Of a stretch of 64,000 bases of DNA, positions 1 to 7,420 are shown piece after piece. Each line of letters opens with the position of its first letter. Position 1 is the stretch's first letter. This stretch comes from an uncultured Clostridia bacterium (GTDB lineage Bacteria; Bacillota; Clostridia; Oscillospirales; Ruminococcaceae), in NCBI GenBank assembly GCA_945829235.1, contig CALZUA010000001.1, positions 207,315-271,314 of the forward strand, in the 5' to 3' direction. Below the pieces are notes generated by a model. The model ran no database searches. It saw nothing but the letters and a program-made list of their open reading frames with translations, and was not told where the DNA came from. Made by a program: the position numbers and the translations under genes.

Positions 1-264
1 CTCATTGCTGAATATCTCGTTGCCTTTGGACAATTCTGCATTTATCTTCGGAAGAACCGATAAAGCGACAAGGTCGTGATTGCCCATAAGCGGGTAAACA
101 TTTGCCCGCGACATCATATCCTGAAGCACCTTCATCGGCTTTGCACCGCGGTCAACCACATCACCGAGCACAAAAAGTGTGTCCTCATCGCAAAAATCGA
201 TTTCCTCCAGCATCTTGAGATACTTTTTGTATTCACCGTGAATATCGCTCATAACATAGTTCAT
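1..264 (-). CDS. Calcineurin-like metallophosphoesterase, C-terminus cut by window edge
   Basis: The visible 88 residues are the N-terminal part of a PPP-type metallophosphoesterase. They show the metal-binding blocks DIHGEY (residues 7-12), GDVVDRG and GNHD in canonical order and spacing, so a serine/threonine phosphatase or dinucleotide-tetraphosphatase fold is secure while the substrate is not. The start ATG (264-262) sits behind AAGGAGG, eight bases upstream, a strong ribosome binding site. It is the third gene of a run transcribed leftward from the promoter at 1641-1669, 12 bp after the GNAT gene. The other phosphoesterase of this operon (858-1559) is only distantly similar. The rest of the gene lies outside the window, so length and C-terminal motifs cannot be judged. 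Confidence 0.85.
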   Translation of the reverse strand, partial: MNYVMSDIHGEYKKYLKMLEEIDFCDEDTLFVLGDVVDRGAKPMKVLQDMMSRANVYPLMGNHDLVALSVLPKINAELSKGNEIFSNE

Positions 265-276
265 TGACGCTCCTCC

Positions 277-822
277 TTATTCGGCATTTTTCCCGTAAAA
301 CTTTTCGCGGGTTAAGCGGTAATAAACAAGTTTCAGATTAACAAAATTCATGTCGTCAACGATGAAAAAGCCAAAAATCTGATTTTCCTCACCAAAGCCT
401 ATGCTCTCCATCATTGCACGTGACGGGAGATTTTCTTCTCTCACGCTTGAAACGATTGCTTCAAAATCCTCGGTGATTGCTTCGATTTCACCCGAGAACG
501 CCGCGTCAATAATTGCCGAGAGAGTTTCCTTTGCAAAACCGCGCCTTCTGTATTGAGCAAAAATGTAGATTTCCACCTCATAGTCGGTTTCTTCCCGATG
601 AACTCCGACGTAACCGACAAGGTTGTTCTCGCGGTCAAAGATGTTGTAAAACCCCTTTTTATAAACGGAAAACTGCTTTCTGTTTATTTCCGAGTTGTCG
701 ATTCCAAAGTAAAATTCAAATTCATCGGCGGCGATTATCTGCGATAAGATTTCTTCGGTTTTGTCGATATCGTCAAGAGTTGGTTTTAAAATCAATCTTT
801 CGGTTGAGATTACTTTTTCCAT
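277..822 (-). CDS. GNAT-family N-acetyltransferase (RimJ/RimL-like)
   Basis: This 181-residue protein is a single-domain acetyl-CoA-dependent N-acetyltransferase. It opens with ISTERLILKP, the typical first strand of the RimJ/RimL branch. The acetyl-CoA loop is at about residues 92-97 (YRRRGFAKE, matching the R/Q-x-x-G-x-A pattern), and the C-terminal NLPSRAMMESIGF segment (about 131-143) is the usual N-x-x-S-x-x-x-x-x-x-x-G-F helix. These motifs are seen directly; the acetylated substrate cannot be told from sequence. It lies between two metallophosphoesterase genes in the same orientation, 35 bp after the upstream one, so it is probably co-transcribed. Nothing suggests damage. Confidence 0.85.
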   Translation of the reverse strand: MEKVISTERLILKPTLDDIDKTEEILSQIIAADEFEFYFGIDNSEINRKQFSVYKKGFYNIFDRENNLVGYVGVHREETDYEVEIYIFAQYRRRGFAKETLSAIIDAAFSGEIEAITEDFEAIVSSVREENLPSRAMMESIGFGEENQIFGFFIVDDMNFVNLKLVYYRLTREKFYGKNAE

Positions 823-857
823 TTACACGCTCCTTTTCAGAAACATTCCTCGACTAA

Positions 858-1559
858 TCAATAATCCTCGCCGTAAGGCTCAATCAGCCAGTTTCCCGAC
901 TCGGTGACCTGATAATATTTATCGGTATCCGTGTCAACCATCAGCACGGGAATTACCCCGCTGTCAAGCACCGTTCCGTCAATGTAATAGTGGCTTTCGC
1001 CGTCAAAATAAATGTCGTGAAAACGAGGATTTCCGGCAATTTCCGCAGTCCCGATGTGACCTGCGACAACCTTCATATCCAAGCCCTCAATTTTACCGGT
1101 TTCGGCGGGGGATTTTTCCGTGTAGATATCATCGGTTGTTGACCACTCCCAATCTTCTCCCGCGTGCTCGTTAATTCCTGCATGAACGAAAATCGTGTTT
1201 CCCTCGACATAATATCGGGGGAGATTGCCAAGCCAATCAATGTACTCGTCGTCATCTTTTTCATCGTAATCATATTCGCTTTGGGCGAACGCTCTTTCGG
1301 TTTGGTCGATTGTTGCCGAACCCTCGACAACCCACTCATCGTGATTTCCGAGCAAAGCAATAACCTTGTCCGAACCGAAGCGTTGCTCAAGACGCATTAT
1401 CTTGTCGAGAACACCGCGGTTTTCTGCGCCGCCGTGAACATAATCGCCGAGGAGAACCAGCTTCGCGTCCTTTTCATAAAGGTGCTCCGTAACCAACGCC
1501 AGCGCTTCCTCAAACTCAGCCAAACACCCGTGAATATCGCTCATACAGTAAATTTTCAT
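858..1559 (-). CDS. Metallophosphoesterase (serine/threonine phosphatase-like)
   Basis: The 233-residue product has the full set of calcineurin-like metal-binding motifs: DIHG near residue 9, GDYVHGG near 40, GNHDEW near 70, then VAGHIGT and a HAGIN motif in the second half. The R of the classical GDxVDRG box is missing (VHGG), so it belongs to a divergent branch. An in-frame ATG nine bases further upstream (1568) exists, but AGAGGA abuts it directly; the ATG at 1559 has the right spacing, so I place the start there. It is the first gene of a leftward operon with a GNAT enzyme and a second phosphoesterase. The substrate is unknown; related proteins act on phosphoproteins or nucleotides. Confidence 0.85.
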   Translation of the reverse strand: MKIYCMSDIHGCLAEFEEALALVTEHLYEKDAKLVLLGDYVHGGAENRGVLDKIMRLEQRFGSDKVIALLGNHDEWVVEGSATIDQTERAFAQSEYDYDEKDDDEYIDWLGNLPRYYVEGNTIFVHAGINEHAGEDWEWSTTDDIYTEKSPAETGKIEGLDMKVVAGHIGTAEIAGNPRFHDIYFDGESHYYIDGTVLDSGVIPVLMVDTDTDKYYQVTESGNWLIEPYGEDY

Positions 1560-1640
1560 AAACGGCATTCCTCTTTTCTTTCAGCTTTAAAAATCTTTTT
1601 ACTTGAGCCTTATGTCCTTTGGGAATTGAAGGTAATCTTT

Positions 1641-1669
1641 ATTATAGCAGAAATATACCGATATGTCAA
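1641..1669 (-). promoter_or_regulatory. Sigma-A promoter for the phosphoesterase/GNAT operon
   Basis: Read leftward, TTGACA (1669-1664), a 17-bp spacer and TATAAT (1646-1641) preceded by TGC form a near-perfect extended -10 promoter. Transcription would begin near 1634, about 75 bases before the start at 1559. Confidence 0.85.
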
Positions 1670-1716
1670 CAGAAAGATGTATCCGGAAAAGTACATAAAT
1701 CGACAATCCGCGAGAG

Positions 1717-2433
1717 CTATCTTTTGGCTTTGAAATCAATTCCTGCCTTTTTTGCTTGACTGCACAAATCTTTTGTCATCAGCCTGTATTTTTTGCCGTC
1801 CTTGATGAAATTTGTACCGCATTGCCGAAACTCAAAGGACACGTTTTTGCTGATGCATTGTTCTCTGATATCAAGCACCCACGAGTAATCGAGCGGTCTT
1901 GCGTTAACGTCCGACTCGCCGCCGACAACGACAAGCTCAATATCATCAAGATACTGCTCAATAGCAATTTTTTCGAGAAGCGGCTGAGCGGTAATGCATT
2001 TGTGCTTAATCGGGAGCTTGCTGAAGATACCGAGCTTATAGTCGGCGTTCTTCTGATTTTCAATTGTACAGCAGACAACCACATTTTCATAACCATCGTT
2101 CCAATCGCACGGAACGCACTCCATAAACCTGTCGATACGTTTTGTCAAAAACAGGAATGTGCAGTCGGGGCGCTCTTTTATCATTTTCCAGCAATCCTCG
2201 CGCCAACAGTCTGCGTCCTCAATCAAAAAGTCCGTGGAGAAGCAGGTGTACACGATGCCCGCTTTCATTTTGTAGTTGCCGTTTTTGAGATGCTGGGTGG
2301 GTTTGTCGAAATCCTTTGTCCTGACAATTTGACTTGTGTCAACACCACGCTTTGCGTCGCCTTTGTGAATATAACAGTGCAAGCAACCATCACTGCACTT
2401 TTTGCACCCTCTCCAAGGATTCCACATAGCCAT
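1717..2433 (-). CDS. DUF5131 / phage Gp37-Gp68 family protein
   Basis: A 238-residue protein beginning MAMWNPWRGC followed by a cysteine cluster (CKKCSDGCLHCY, residues 10-21). The family opens with the same WNP..GC....GC..CYA signature and also has the FLTKR and VVGGES boxes seen here at about 94 and 169. The cysteine spacing resembles a radical-SAM or Fe-S site, and the family is found in phages and in bacterial chromosomes, but no reaction is established that I can cite. Several further cysteines (positions near 64, 76, 80, 123) are notable for an intracellular protein. It stands alone between the upstream operon and a divergent gene, under its own promoter, with GGGAG eleven bases before the ATG. 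Family assignment is firm; function is unknown. Confidence 0.85.
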   Translation of the reverse strand: MAMWNPWRGCKKCSDGCLHCYIHKGDAKRGVDTSQIVRTKDFDKPTQHLKNGNYKMKAGIVYTCFSTDFLIEDADCWREDCWKMIKERPDCTFLFLTKRIDRFMECVPCDWNDGYENVVVCCTIENQKNADYKLGIFSKLPIKHKCITAQPLLEKIAIEQYLDDIELVVVGGESDVNARPLDYSWVLDIREQCISKNVSFEFRQCGTNFIKDGKKYRLMTKDLCSQAKKAGIDFKAKR

Positions 2434-2477
2434 ATAACAACAACTCCCATCAAATTAAAATGTAGATATTGAAGTTT

Positions 2478-2506
2478 ATTATATCACAATTCTGAGCAAA
2501 AGTAAA
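2478..2506 (-). promoter_or_regulatory. Sigma-A promoter for the DUF5131 gene
   Basis: Leftward TTTACT (2506-2501), 17 bp, then TATAAT (2483-2478) preceded by TGA. It lies back to back with the rightward promoter at 2539-2567. Confidence 0.75.
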
Positions 2507-2538
2507 GATATCATTTTCAAGTATTGAAAAATTCTCTC

Positions 2539-2567
2539 TTGACTATTATGTAAAAATATGGTATAAT
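2539..2567 (+). promoter_or_regulatory. Sigma-A promoter for the flavin-reductase-like gene
   Basis: TTGACT (2539-2544), 17 bp, TATAAT (2562-2567) with an extended TGG. Transcription should start near 2574, giving a leader of about 35 bases. Confidence 0.85.
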
Positions 2568-2607
2568 CAGCTTATCGAAAAACCTTGATTTGAACAGGAG
2601 AAAAGCA

Positions 2608-3024
2608 ATGAAAAAGCTCGAACCGGCGGTTGAGAAAATTATGACTGAGCGTTTCGGAAAGGACGCAATTATTGCACTTGCGACAACTTGTGATGAAGTG
2701 CCTTATGTTCGATATGTTGACGCGTATTATGAGAACGGTGCATTTTATATCATCACTTATGCGCTTTCGGATAAGATGAAGCAAATTGAAAAAAATCCTG
2801 TTGTGGCAATAGCAGGCGAGTGGTTTTCTGCGCACGGAAAGGGCGTTAATCTTGGCTATTTTGGTAACGAGGAAAATCAACCGATTGCCGAGAAGCTGAG
2901 AACAGCTTTTGCCGAGTGGATTGACAACGGACACAATAATTTCGATGACGAGAACACAATTATTTTGCGTGTGGAATTAACAGACGGACTGTTGTTCTCA
3001 AACGGAACAAGATATGAGATATAG
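2608..3024 (+). CDS. Pyridoxamine 5'-phosphate oxidase-family (FMN-binding split barrel) protein
   Basis: The 138-residue protein has the small split-barrel flavoprotein pattern of the PNPOx-like family. An N-terminal segment (DAIIALATTCDEVPYVRYVD, about 17-36) forms the first beta hairpin, a YALSDKMKQIEKNPVVAIAG segment (about 51-70) matches the T-x-x-x-S-x-K-x-x-x-I-x-x-N-P motif, and GEWFSAHGKGVNLG follows. Members bind FMN or related cofactors and reduce small molecules; the substrate cannot be read here. A TTG 18 bases upstream (2590) is in frame, but AGGAG seven bases before the ATG at 2608 decides the start. It is a single-gene unit ending near the hairpin at 3046. Confidence 0.8.
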   Translation: MKKLEPAVEKIMTERFGKDAIIALATTCDEVPYVRYVDAYYENGAFYIITYALSDKMKQIEKNPVVAIAGEWFSAHGKGVNLGYFGNEENQPIAEKLRTAFAEWIDNGHNNFDDENTIILRVELTDGLLFSNGTRYEI

Positions 3025-3045
3025 TTTATGTATTTAAACGAGAAA

Positions 3046-3081
3046 AAGGGGCAACCGCGTGGTTACTCCTTAATTTCTTTT
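3046..3081. terminator. Bidirectional hairpin terminator
   Basis: Stem 3046-3056 pairs with 3061-3071 around a GCGT loop, with one mismatch and one wobble. Read leftward it is followed by CCTTTTTC, so it best serves the histidine kinase gene; read rightward it is followed by a T-rich tract. A near copy sits at 12030-12055. Confidence 0.8.
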
Positions 3082-3118
3082 CGATAAATTGATTTTCAGC
3101 CGCTCAAAAGATTTTGCG

Positions 3119-5611
3119 TTATCCCAAAATATCCGCCAAAGTGTTTAACAGCTTTTTGATATCGATAGGCTTTGCCACAAACCCATTCATACCGCATTCA
3201 AAGGCATTTTTCATATCTTCATCGAAAGCGTTTGCGGTCATTGCGATTATGGGGATATTTGCTTTTTTGTTATCGCTCAGTGTGCGGATTTCTCTTGTAG
3301 CGAGGAAACCGTTCATCTTGGGCATCTGAATATCCATAAGAATGAGGTCATAGCGGTCGGAGTGTGCGTTTGCCATCTTTTCAACAGCAACAATACCGTC
3401 CTCGGCGATATCCACAACAAATCCCGCTTCCTTAAGTATCTCGGCGGCAATTTCCTGATTAAGCTCGTTGTCCTCAACAAGGAGAATTTTCTTTCCGTTG
3501 AAATCGATGTTTTTTGTTTCCTCTTGCTTATGGATTTTTGTGCGGACAGGCTCAGTGAGCACCTCGCGAAGCTCCGACATAAACAACGGCTTTGACACAA
3601 ATGCGGTAACGCCGGCTTCTCTTGCCTCAATCTCAATATCCGACCAGTCGTAAGCTGTGAGGATAATTATGGGTGTGTTATCTCCGATAACCTTGCGGAT
3701 TCGGCGAACAGTTTCAATACCGTTCATATCGGGCATCAGCCAGTCGATGATATAAGCCTTGAATTCATCGCCTTCCTCAAAGGCTTGTTGCGCTCTGACA
3801 ACAGCTTCCTTGCCCGAGGCAGTCCAATCGGCGCGAAGCCCGATTTCCTTGAGCATTTTGCTTACGCTTATGCAGGTGTTTGTATCATCATCGGCAACCA
3901 GCGCGCGAGCACCCTGAAGCTCGGGGATTGGCTCGTATTTAACAATATTGTCCGACAGCTTGCAGTCGAAGGTGACAACAAATTCCGTGCCTTTACCTTC
4001 TTCACTTGTGACGCTGATTGTACCGCCCATCATATCGACAATATTTTTGGTTATCGCCATACCGAGTCCCGTGCCCTGAATACCGCTTACGGTAGCGGTT
4101 TGTTCTCGCGAGAAGGACTCGAAAATGTGTTTCTGGAACTCCTCGGACATACCGATTCCGTTGTCCTTTATGCGGAACTCGTAGGTTGTATAACCGCTCA
4201 GGTTGCAAGGCTTCTCAGAAATTCTGATACTGATTGTACCGCCTGCGGGGGTGAATTTTATACAGTTGCTCACGATGTTCAAAAGCACCTGATTAAGACG
4301 CAGTTTATCGGTAATGATATCCTCGTTTATGATATCCTGAGTATCGATAAACAAATCCTGTTGCTTTGCGGCAATATTTGATTGAATAATTGTCCGTAAA
4401 TCGTGGAGGATATCGGGCAGGTGAACCTCTTTTTCCTCGATTTTAACCTTACCGCTTTCGATACGGCTCATATCGAGCACATCGTTTATAAGGCTGAGCA
4501 GGTGACTGCTGGAGATGGATATTTTTTTGAGGTAATCTCTGATTGTATCGGTATTGTCAAGATGAGCCGCCGCAAGAGCTGTGTAACCGATGATAGCGTT
4601 CATAGGAGTACGGATATCGTGGGACATATTGTTGAGGAAAGCGGTTTTTGCCTTATTTGCGTGTTCAGCCGCCGCGAGTGCGTCCATAAGCGCCTTTTTC
4701 TGTTCTTCTTTTTCGCGTTCCTCGTCATCAACATTGAGAAAAGAAAAGGCAATCTTCGACGCTTCCTCATCAACCTCGGCAAATTTTATAAGCGTAAGCT
4801 CGAGCCATTGATATTCGTCTGTTTTGCTCGTGTGTCTGAAACGGTAGGTGTATCTTTTCTTGTTTCGGAGCAGTTCTTTTATGTAATTTATATCGGCGAA
4901 TTTAAGCAGTTCCTCTTGAAAATCGGGGTGAGAATACTCGATAACAGCTTCCTTGTATGTCTTGAAAAAGCCGTCCGAGTTCTTGGCAATATTCTCCAAT
5001 CTGTTCTTGGGAACGATATCGCTCACGGAGTATTGAGTGTACTGATTTTGGTCAAGGTCGATGAAATAGAGGGTTGAATATTGGCTTGCAAGACCTTCGA
5101 TTTTTCTGATATCTTCTTCGAGAATTTTTCTCTGCTGTGCATCTCTTGCGCGAAGCTCTTCCATTTCCGTGTGGTCGAGAATATAGGTGATGGCAAGAAG
5201 GTCGTTGTTCACGAGGTCGCGGTACATAACGATATGTTGTTCGGCAATCATCGGGTTGCCGAGAGAATCCTTTGTGTTGTACCGAAGGAAAATATGGTCC
5301 TCGCCCTTTTCAAAGCACTCGGTAAGGTGCGCGATATCAAAAAAGGCGAAGAAAGCCGGCTGTTGTTCCTCGGAAAGCTGGTTTCCCCAGTACTCGATAA
5401 CGTCCCAATATTTGCAGTTTTCGGGGAAACCGATTGCTTCGTTTATGCTGTACTCCACGTCATCGATAACCTGATACATTGTTCCGGGAACGATATTTTG
5501 GGTGATATTGATATTGTAGTAAGCGCCCGCGCTTGCCGAAAGAGCGTGCTCCATAATCTTGATTTTTTTCTTATAGGTTTCAATCTGACGTTCCAAAACA
5601 GTTTTTTCCAT
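3119..5611 (-). CDS. Cytoplasmic hybrid sensor histidine kinase with two receiver domains
   Basis: An 830-residue signalling protein without a membrane segment. The N-terminal ~300 residues hold PAS-like sensing modules (for example the segment around YRFRHTSKTDEYQWLELTLI). The HisKA box NMSHDIRTPMNAIIGY places the phosphorylated histidine at H331, followed by the HATPase N box (NQVLLNIVSNCIKFT), DNGIGMS and GTGLGMAI. Two receivers follow: the first with Asp623 in IIDWLMPDMNG and the second with Asp760 in LILMDIQMPKMNG, both with the acidic start (DDD, EDN) and later conserved Thr/Lys. The open frame extends upstream to 5806, but AAGGG nine bases before the ATG at 5611 fixes the start. No separate response regulator or output domain is adjacent, so its target is unknown. 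It is transcribed alone from 5682-5710. Confidence 0.92.
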   Translation of the reverse strand: MEKTVLERQIETYKKKIKIMEHALSASAGAYYNINITQNIVPGTMYQVIDDVEYSINEAIGFPENCKYWDVIEYWGNQLSEEQQPAFFAFFDIAHLTECFEKGEDHIFLRYNTKDSLGNPMIAEQHIVMYRDLVNNDLLAITYILDHTEMEELRARDAQQRKILEEDIRKIEGLASQYSTLYFIDLDQNQYTQYSVSDIVPKNRLENIAKNSDGFFKTYKEAVIEYSHPDFQEELLKFADINYIKELLRNKKRYTYRFRHTSKTDEYQWLELTLIKFAEVDEEASKIAFSFLNVDDEEREKEEQKKALMDALAAAEHANKAKTAFLNNMSHDIRTPMNAIIGYTALAAAHLDNTDTIRDYLKKISISSSHLLSLINDVLDMSRIESGKVKIEEKEVHLPDILHDLRTIIQSNIAAKQQDLFIDTQDIINEDIITDKLRLNQVLLNIVSNCIKFTPAGGTISIRISEKPCNLSGYTTYEFRIKDNGIGMSEEFQKHIFESFSREQTATVSGIQGTGLGMAITKNIVDMMGGTISVTSEEGKGTEFVVTFDCKLSDNIVKYEPIPELQGARALVADDDTNTCISVSKMLKEIGLRADWTASGKEAVVRAQQAFEEGDEFKAYIIDWLMPDMNGIETVRRIRKVIGDNTPIIILTAYDWSDIEIEAREAGVTAFVSKPLFMSELREVLTEPVRTKIHKQEETKNIDFNGKKILLVEDNELNQEIAAEILKEAGFVVDIAEDGIVAVEKMANAHSDRYDLILMDIQMPKMNGFLATREIRTLSDNKKANIPIIAMTANAFDEDMKNAFECGMNGFVAKPIDIKKLLNTLADILG

Positions 5612-5681
5612 TTTAACAGCCCTTCTGTTTATACAAATTTCCACAAAATTCCATTTAAAGTGACAATAATATACTATTTTA

Positions 5682-5710
5682 ATTATAACAATTAAAACGG
5701 TGATTGTCAA
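5682..5710 (-). promoter_or_regulatory. Sigma-A promoter for the hybrid kinase
   Basis: Leftward TTGACA (5710-5705), 17 bp, TATAAT (5687-5682) preceded by TGT. The 5' leader is about 65 bases. Confidence 0.85.
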
Positions 5711-5747
5711 GTAATCAAAAAGCGCGCCGTAAAAATATCTGAAAAAC

Positions 5748-5776
5748 TTGACAAACTTTGGAGAGTGTGCTATAAA
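5748..5776 (+). promoter_or_regulatory. Sigma-A promoter for the LRR lipoprotein leader
   Basis: TTGACA (5748-5753), 17-bp spacer, TATAAA (5771-5776) with extended TGC. It is divergent from the kinase promoter 40 bp away and drives an unusually long leader of about 155 bases. Confidence 0.85.
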
Positions 5777-5782
5777 TAAACA

Positions 5783-5938
5783 GCAACACAATTGAATATT
5801 TTTCAAGAATAGGTATACACTTTTTTGTATACCTTAACTGTTGTCGAAAAATTGTGTCGTAGCAATCGGAGCTTTGCATTTTTCGGTGCGTGGCTTCGGC
5901 TGCGCACTTTTTTATTTATGGAAAGGACAAAAAAGTCA
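5783..5938 (+). promoter_or_regulatory. Structured 5' leader with internal terminator (possible attenuator)
   Basis: Between the promoter and the start codon lie three foldable elements. The first is a perfect 9-bp hairpin, AGGTATACA (5811-5819) with TGTATACCT (5826-5834). The second is a longer-range pairing of ACACAATT (about 5786-5793) with AATTGTGT (about 5850-5857). The third is a very stable C(UUCG)G-capped 9-bp hairpin at 5886-5907 followed by six T (5908-5913), a textbook intrinsic terminator. Because the only gene downstream in this direction starts at 5939, the terminator sits in its leader and could act as an attenuator. CGAAAAAT near 5846 and ATTTTTCG near 5879 offer an alternative pairing. 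It does not match a riboswitch class I know. Confidence 0.55.
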
Positions 5939-6387
5939 ATGAAAATCAGCAAAAAAATTTTGAGCGTAATCTTGGCGGTGATGACGGTTATTTTGCTTAC
6001 AGCGTGTAGCAGCAATTTTGAGTATGAGTTCAATGAAGAACTCGGCGGAAATGAAATAACAAAATACATAGGCGACAAAGAAGTTGTGGAAATTCCGGCG
6101 GAAATTGACGGGAAAAATGTTGTAAAAATAGGACAAAGGGCGTTTTCCCGCTGCACCAGACTTACAAGCGTGACAATCACGAACATCGTTACAGAAATAG
6201 GGATTTCTGCATTTTCGGTTGCACAGAGCTTACAAGCTTAACACCCACGGACAGCGTTACATATCTGCACCATAATGCATTTGCAAACTTCACCGGAAAA
6301 ATCACCTACAAAGGCAAAACCTACAACATTCCCGAGGATTATAACGATTTGTTCGATGCTTTCAGCGATGCTATCAGAGTCATATAA
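5939..6387 (+). pseudogene. BspA-type LRR lipoprotein, frameshifted
   Basis: A short member of the BspA/LRR_5 surface lipoprotein family that is numerous in this window. A lipoprotein signal peptide ends in LLTAC (lipobox cysteine near residue 23). The usual entry domain EYEFNEELGGNEITKYIG and the EIPAEIDGKNVVKIG motif follow, then two LRR_5 repeats. After AFS (near 6217) one base is missing: the frame ends at 6241, whereas the shifted frame reads FGCTELTSL and continues through the conserved ITYKGKTY tail to TAA at 6385-6387. Either the gene is broken or the assembly has a one-base error. GAAAGGAC precedes the ATG. The sequence just upstream (TTTATGGAAAGG) is shared with the genes at 58091, 42642 and 41424. 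Confidence 0.8.
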
Positions 6388-6393
6388 AATCTC

Positions 6394-6424
6394 GCCCGAC
6401 CGCCCCGCGCGTTCGGGCTTTTTT
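6394..6424 (+). terminator. GC-rich intrinsic terminator after the LRR gene
   Basis: GCCCGA (6394-6399) pairs with TCGGGC (6413-6418), extended inward by CG/GC pairs, and is followed by TTTTTTG. It belongs to a recurring class in this window (38111, 40171, 55129, 57596) with a shared 3' arm. Confidence 0.85.
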
Positions 6425-6476
6425 GTTGCAAAATCGGAGCAAAAATCGATAGTCTGAAATTTTTGTAAAAAAGGTA

Positions 6477-6505
6477 TTGACAAAACAGGAAAAACGTGGT
6501 ATAAT
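6477..6505 (+). promoter_or_regulatory. Sigma-A promoter for the oxidoreductase/ligase/aminotransferase operon
   Basis: TTGACA (6477-6482), 17 bp, TATAAT (6500-6505) with extended TGG. Transcription would start near 6512, leaving a leader of about 97 bases in which I see no strong fold. Confidence 0.9.
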
Positions 6506-6608
6506 GCCTATAAACTCGATAGGATAAATGGACTATATCGAAAGAGTATGTAACAGCAAGCGGATTTGTATATTGAACAGCCGTTATAGTAGCGGGAAGG
6601 AGTTTTTG

Positions 6609-7133
6609 ATGACAGAGATTTTATGGCACGGACGCGGCGGTCAGGGTGCGTTTACAGCGGCAAGGTTGCTCGGAGCGGCTTTCGCGCTAAAATGTGACGA
6701 GAGTTACGCGCTGGCTTTTCCGTCGTTTGGTCCGGAAAGACGCGGCGCACCTATTCGAGCGTTTACAAAGCTCGACAACAAGCCCATCGGCAATAGAAGC
6801 GAGGTTGAGCGCGCGGATTTCAGCATTTTCCTTGATGATACGCTGTTCAGCAACGCGGCATTTGGTGAGCTGAAGGACGGCGGCAAAATTTTGCTGAATA
6901 CTAAGAAAAGTGTTGATGATGAACGAGTGATAACGCTTGACGCGGACAAAATTGCCGCTGAAATTCTGAAGCTCCCGATTACAAACACAATTATGCTCGG
7001 TGCATTTGCGGCGGTTTTTGACAGAATTTCGCTTGATGATATCGAGAACGCAATCCGTCTGAATATGCCCGAAAAGTTGCACGCAAAAAATATCGCCGCA
7101 GTTAAAAAAGCCGCCGAGGAGGTGAACCCGTGA
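6609..7133 (+). CDS. 2-oxoacid:ferredoxin oxidoreductase, gamma subunit
   Basis: The 174-residue product is the gamma (catalytic-interface) subunit of a four-subunit 2-oxoacid:ferredoxin oxidoreductase. It opens with WHGRGGQGAFTAARLLG, the family's glycine-rich motif, and contains SFGPERRGAPIRAF, also typical. The enzyme family interconverts a 2-oxoacid plus CoA with acyl-CoA, CO2 and reduced ferredoxin in the cytoplasm. GGAAGGAG lies six bases before the ATG at 6609; an in-frame ATG at 6528 has no ribosome binding site. It overlaps the delta-subunit gene by four bases, and the order gamma-delta-alpha-beta is the usual one for four-subunit enzymes. Which 2-oxoacid is used is not readable from this subunit. 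Confidence 0.9.
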   Translation: MTEILWHGRGGQGAFTAARLLGAAFALKCDESYALAFPSFGPERRGAPIRAFTKLDNKPIGNRSEVERADFSIFLDDTLFSNAAFGELKDGGKILLNTKKSVDDERVITLDADKIAAEILKLPITNTIMLGAFAAVFDRISLDDIENAIRLNMPEKLHAKNIAAVKKAAEEVNP

Positions 7134-7420
7134 AACCGTATTTGAGAGAAAAAGCTCCGAAAACGCTTTCCGAAATTCTCGAAGCACCTGCGTATGAATC
7201 GGGTTATCTTGTGACAAAAAACGCGGGTTGGCGAAATATTCGTCCCGTGATAAACGCGGACAAGTGCGTTGGCTGTCTGCAATGTTACCTGTACTGTCCC
7301 GATGGCGTGATTTACAAGGACGGCGGTAAGGTTGCGATAGATTATGACTTTTGCAAGGGCTGCGGCATCTGCAAAAAGATGTGCAAAACCGGCGCGATTG
7401 AAATGGAGGCGGAAAAGTAA
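7130..7420 (+). CDS. 2-oxoacid:ferredoxin oxidoreductase, delta subunit (2x[4Fe-4S] ferredoxin)
   Basis: A 96-residue ferredoxin-like subunit. It has two complete CxxCxxCxxxC clusters, CVGCLQCYLYC (about residues 46-56) and CKGCGICKKMC (about 75-85), each followed by a P or K as in bacterial 2[4Fe-4S] ferredoxins, so it should carry electrons between the catalytic subunits and free ferredoxin. Translation starts at a GTG that overlaps the stop of the gamma gene (GTGA), with GAGG just upstream, which indicates translational coupling. The stop overlaps the start of the alpha gene by one base. Confidence 0.92.
   Translation: MKPYLREKAPKTLSEILEAPAYESGYLVTKNAGWRNIRPVINADKCVGCLQCYLYCPDGVIYKDGGKVAIDYDFCKGCGICKKMCKTGAIEMEAEK

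Noticed and set aside
5783..5938. c-di-GMP (GEMM) or other known riboswitch in the LRR leader
   Set aside because: The conserved GEMM core sequences are missing; only a generic structured leader can be claimed.
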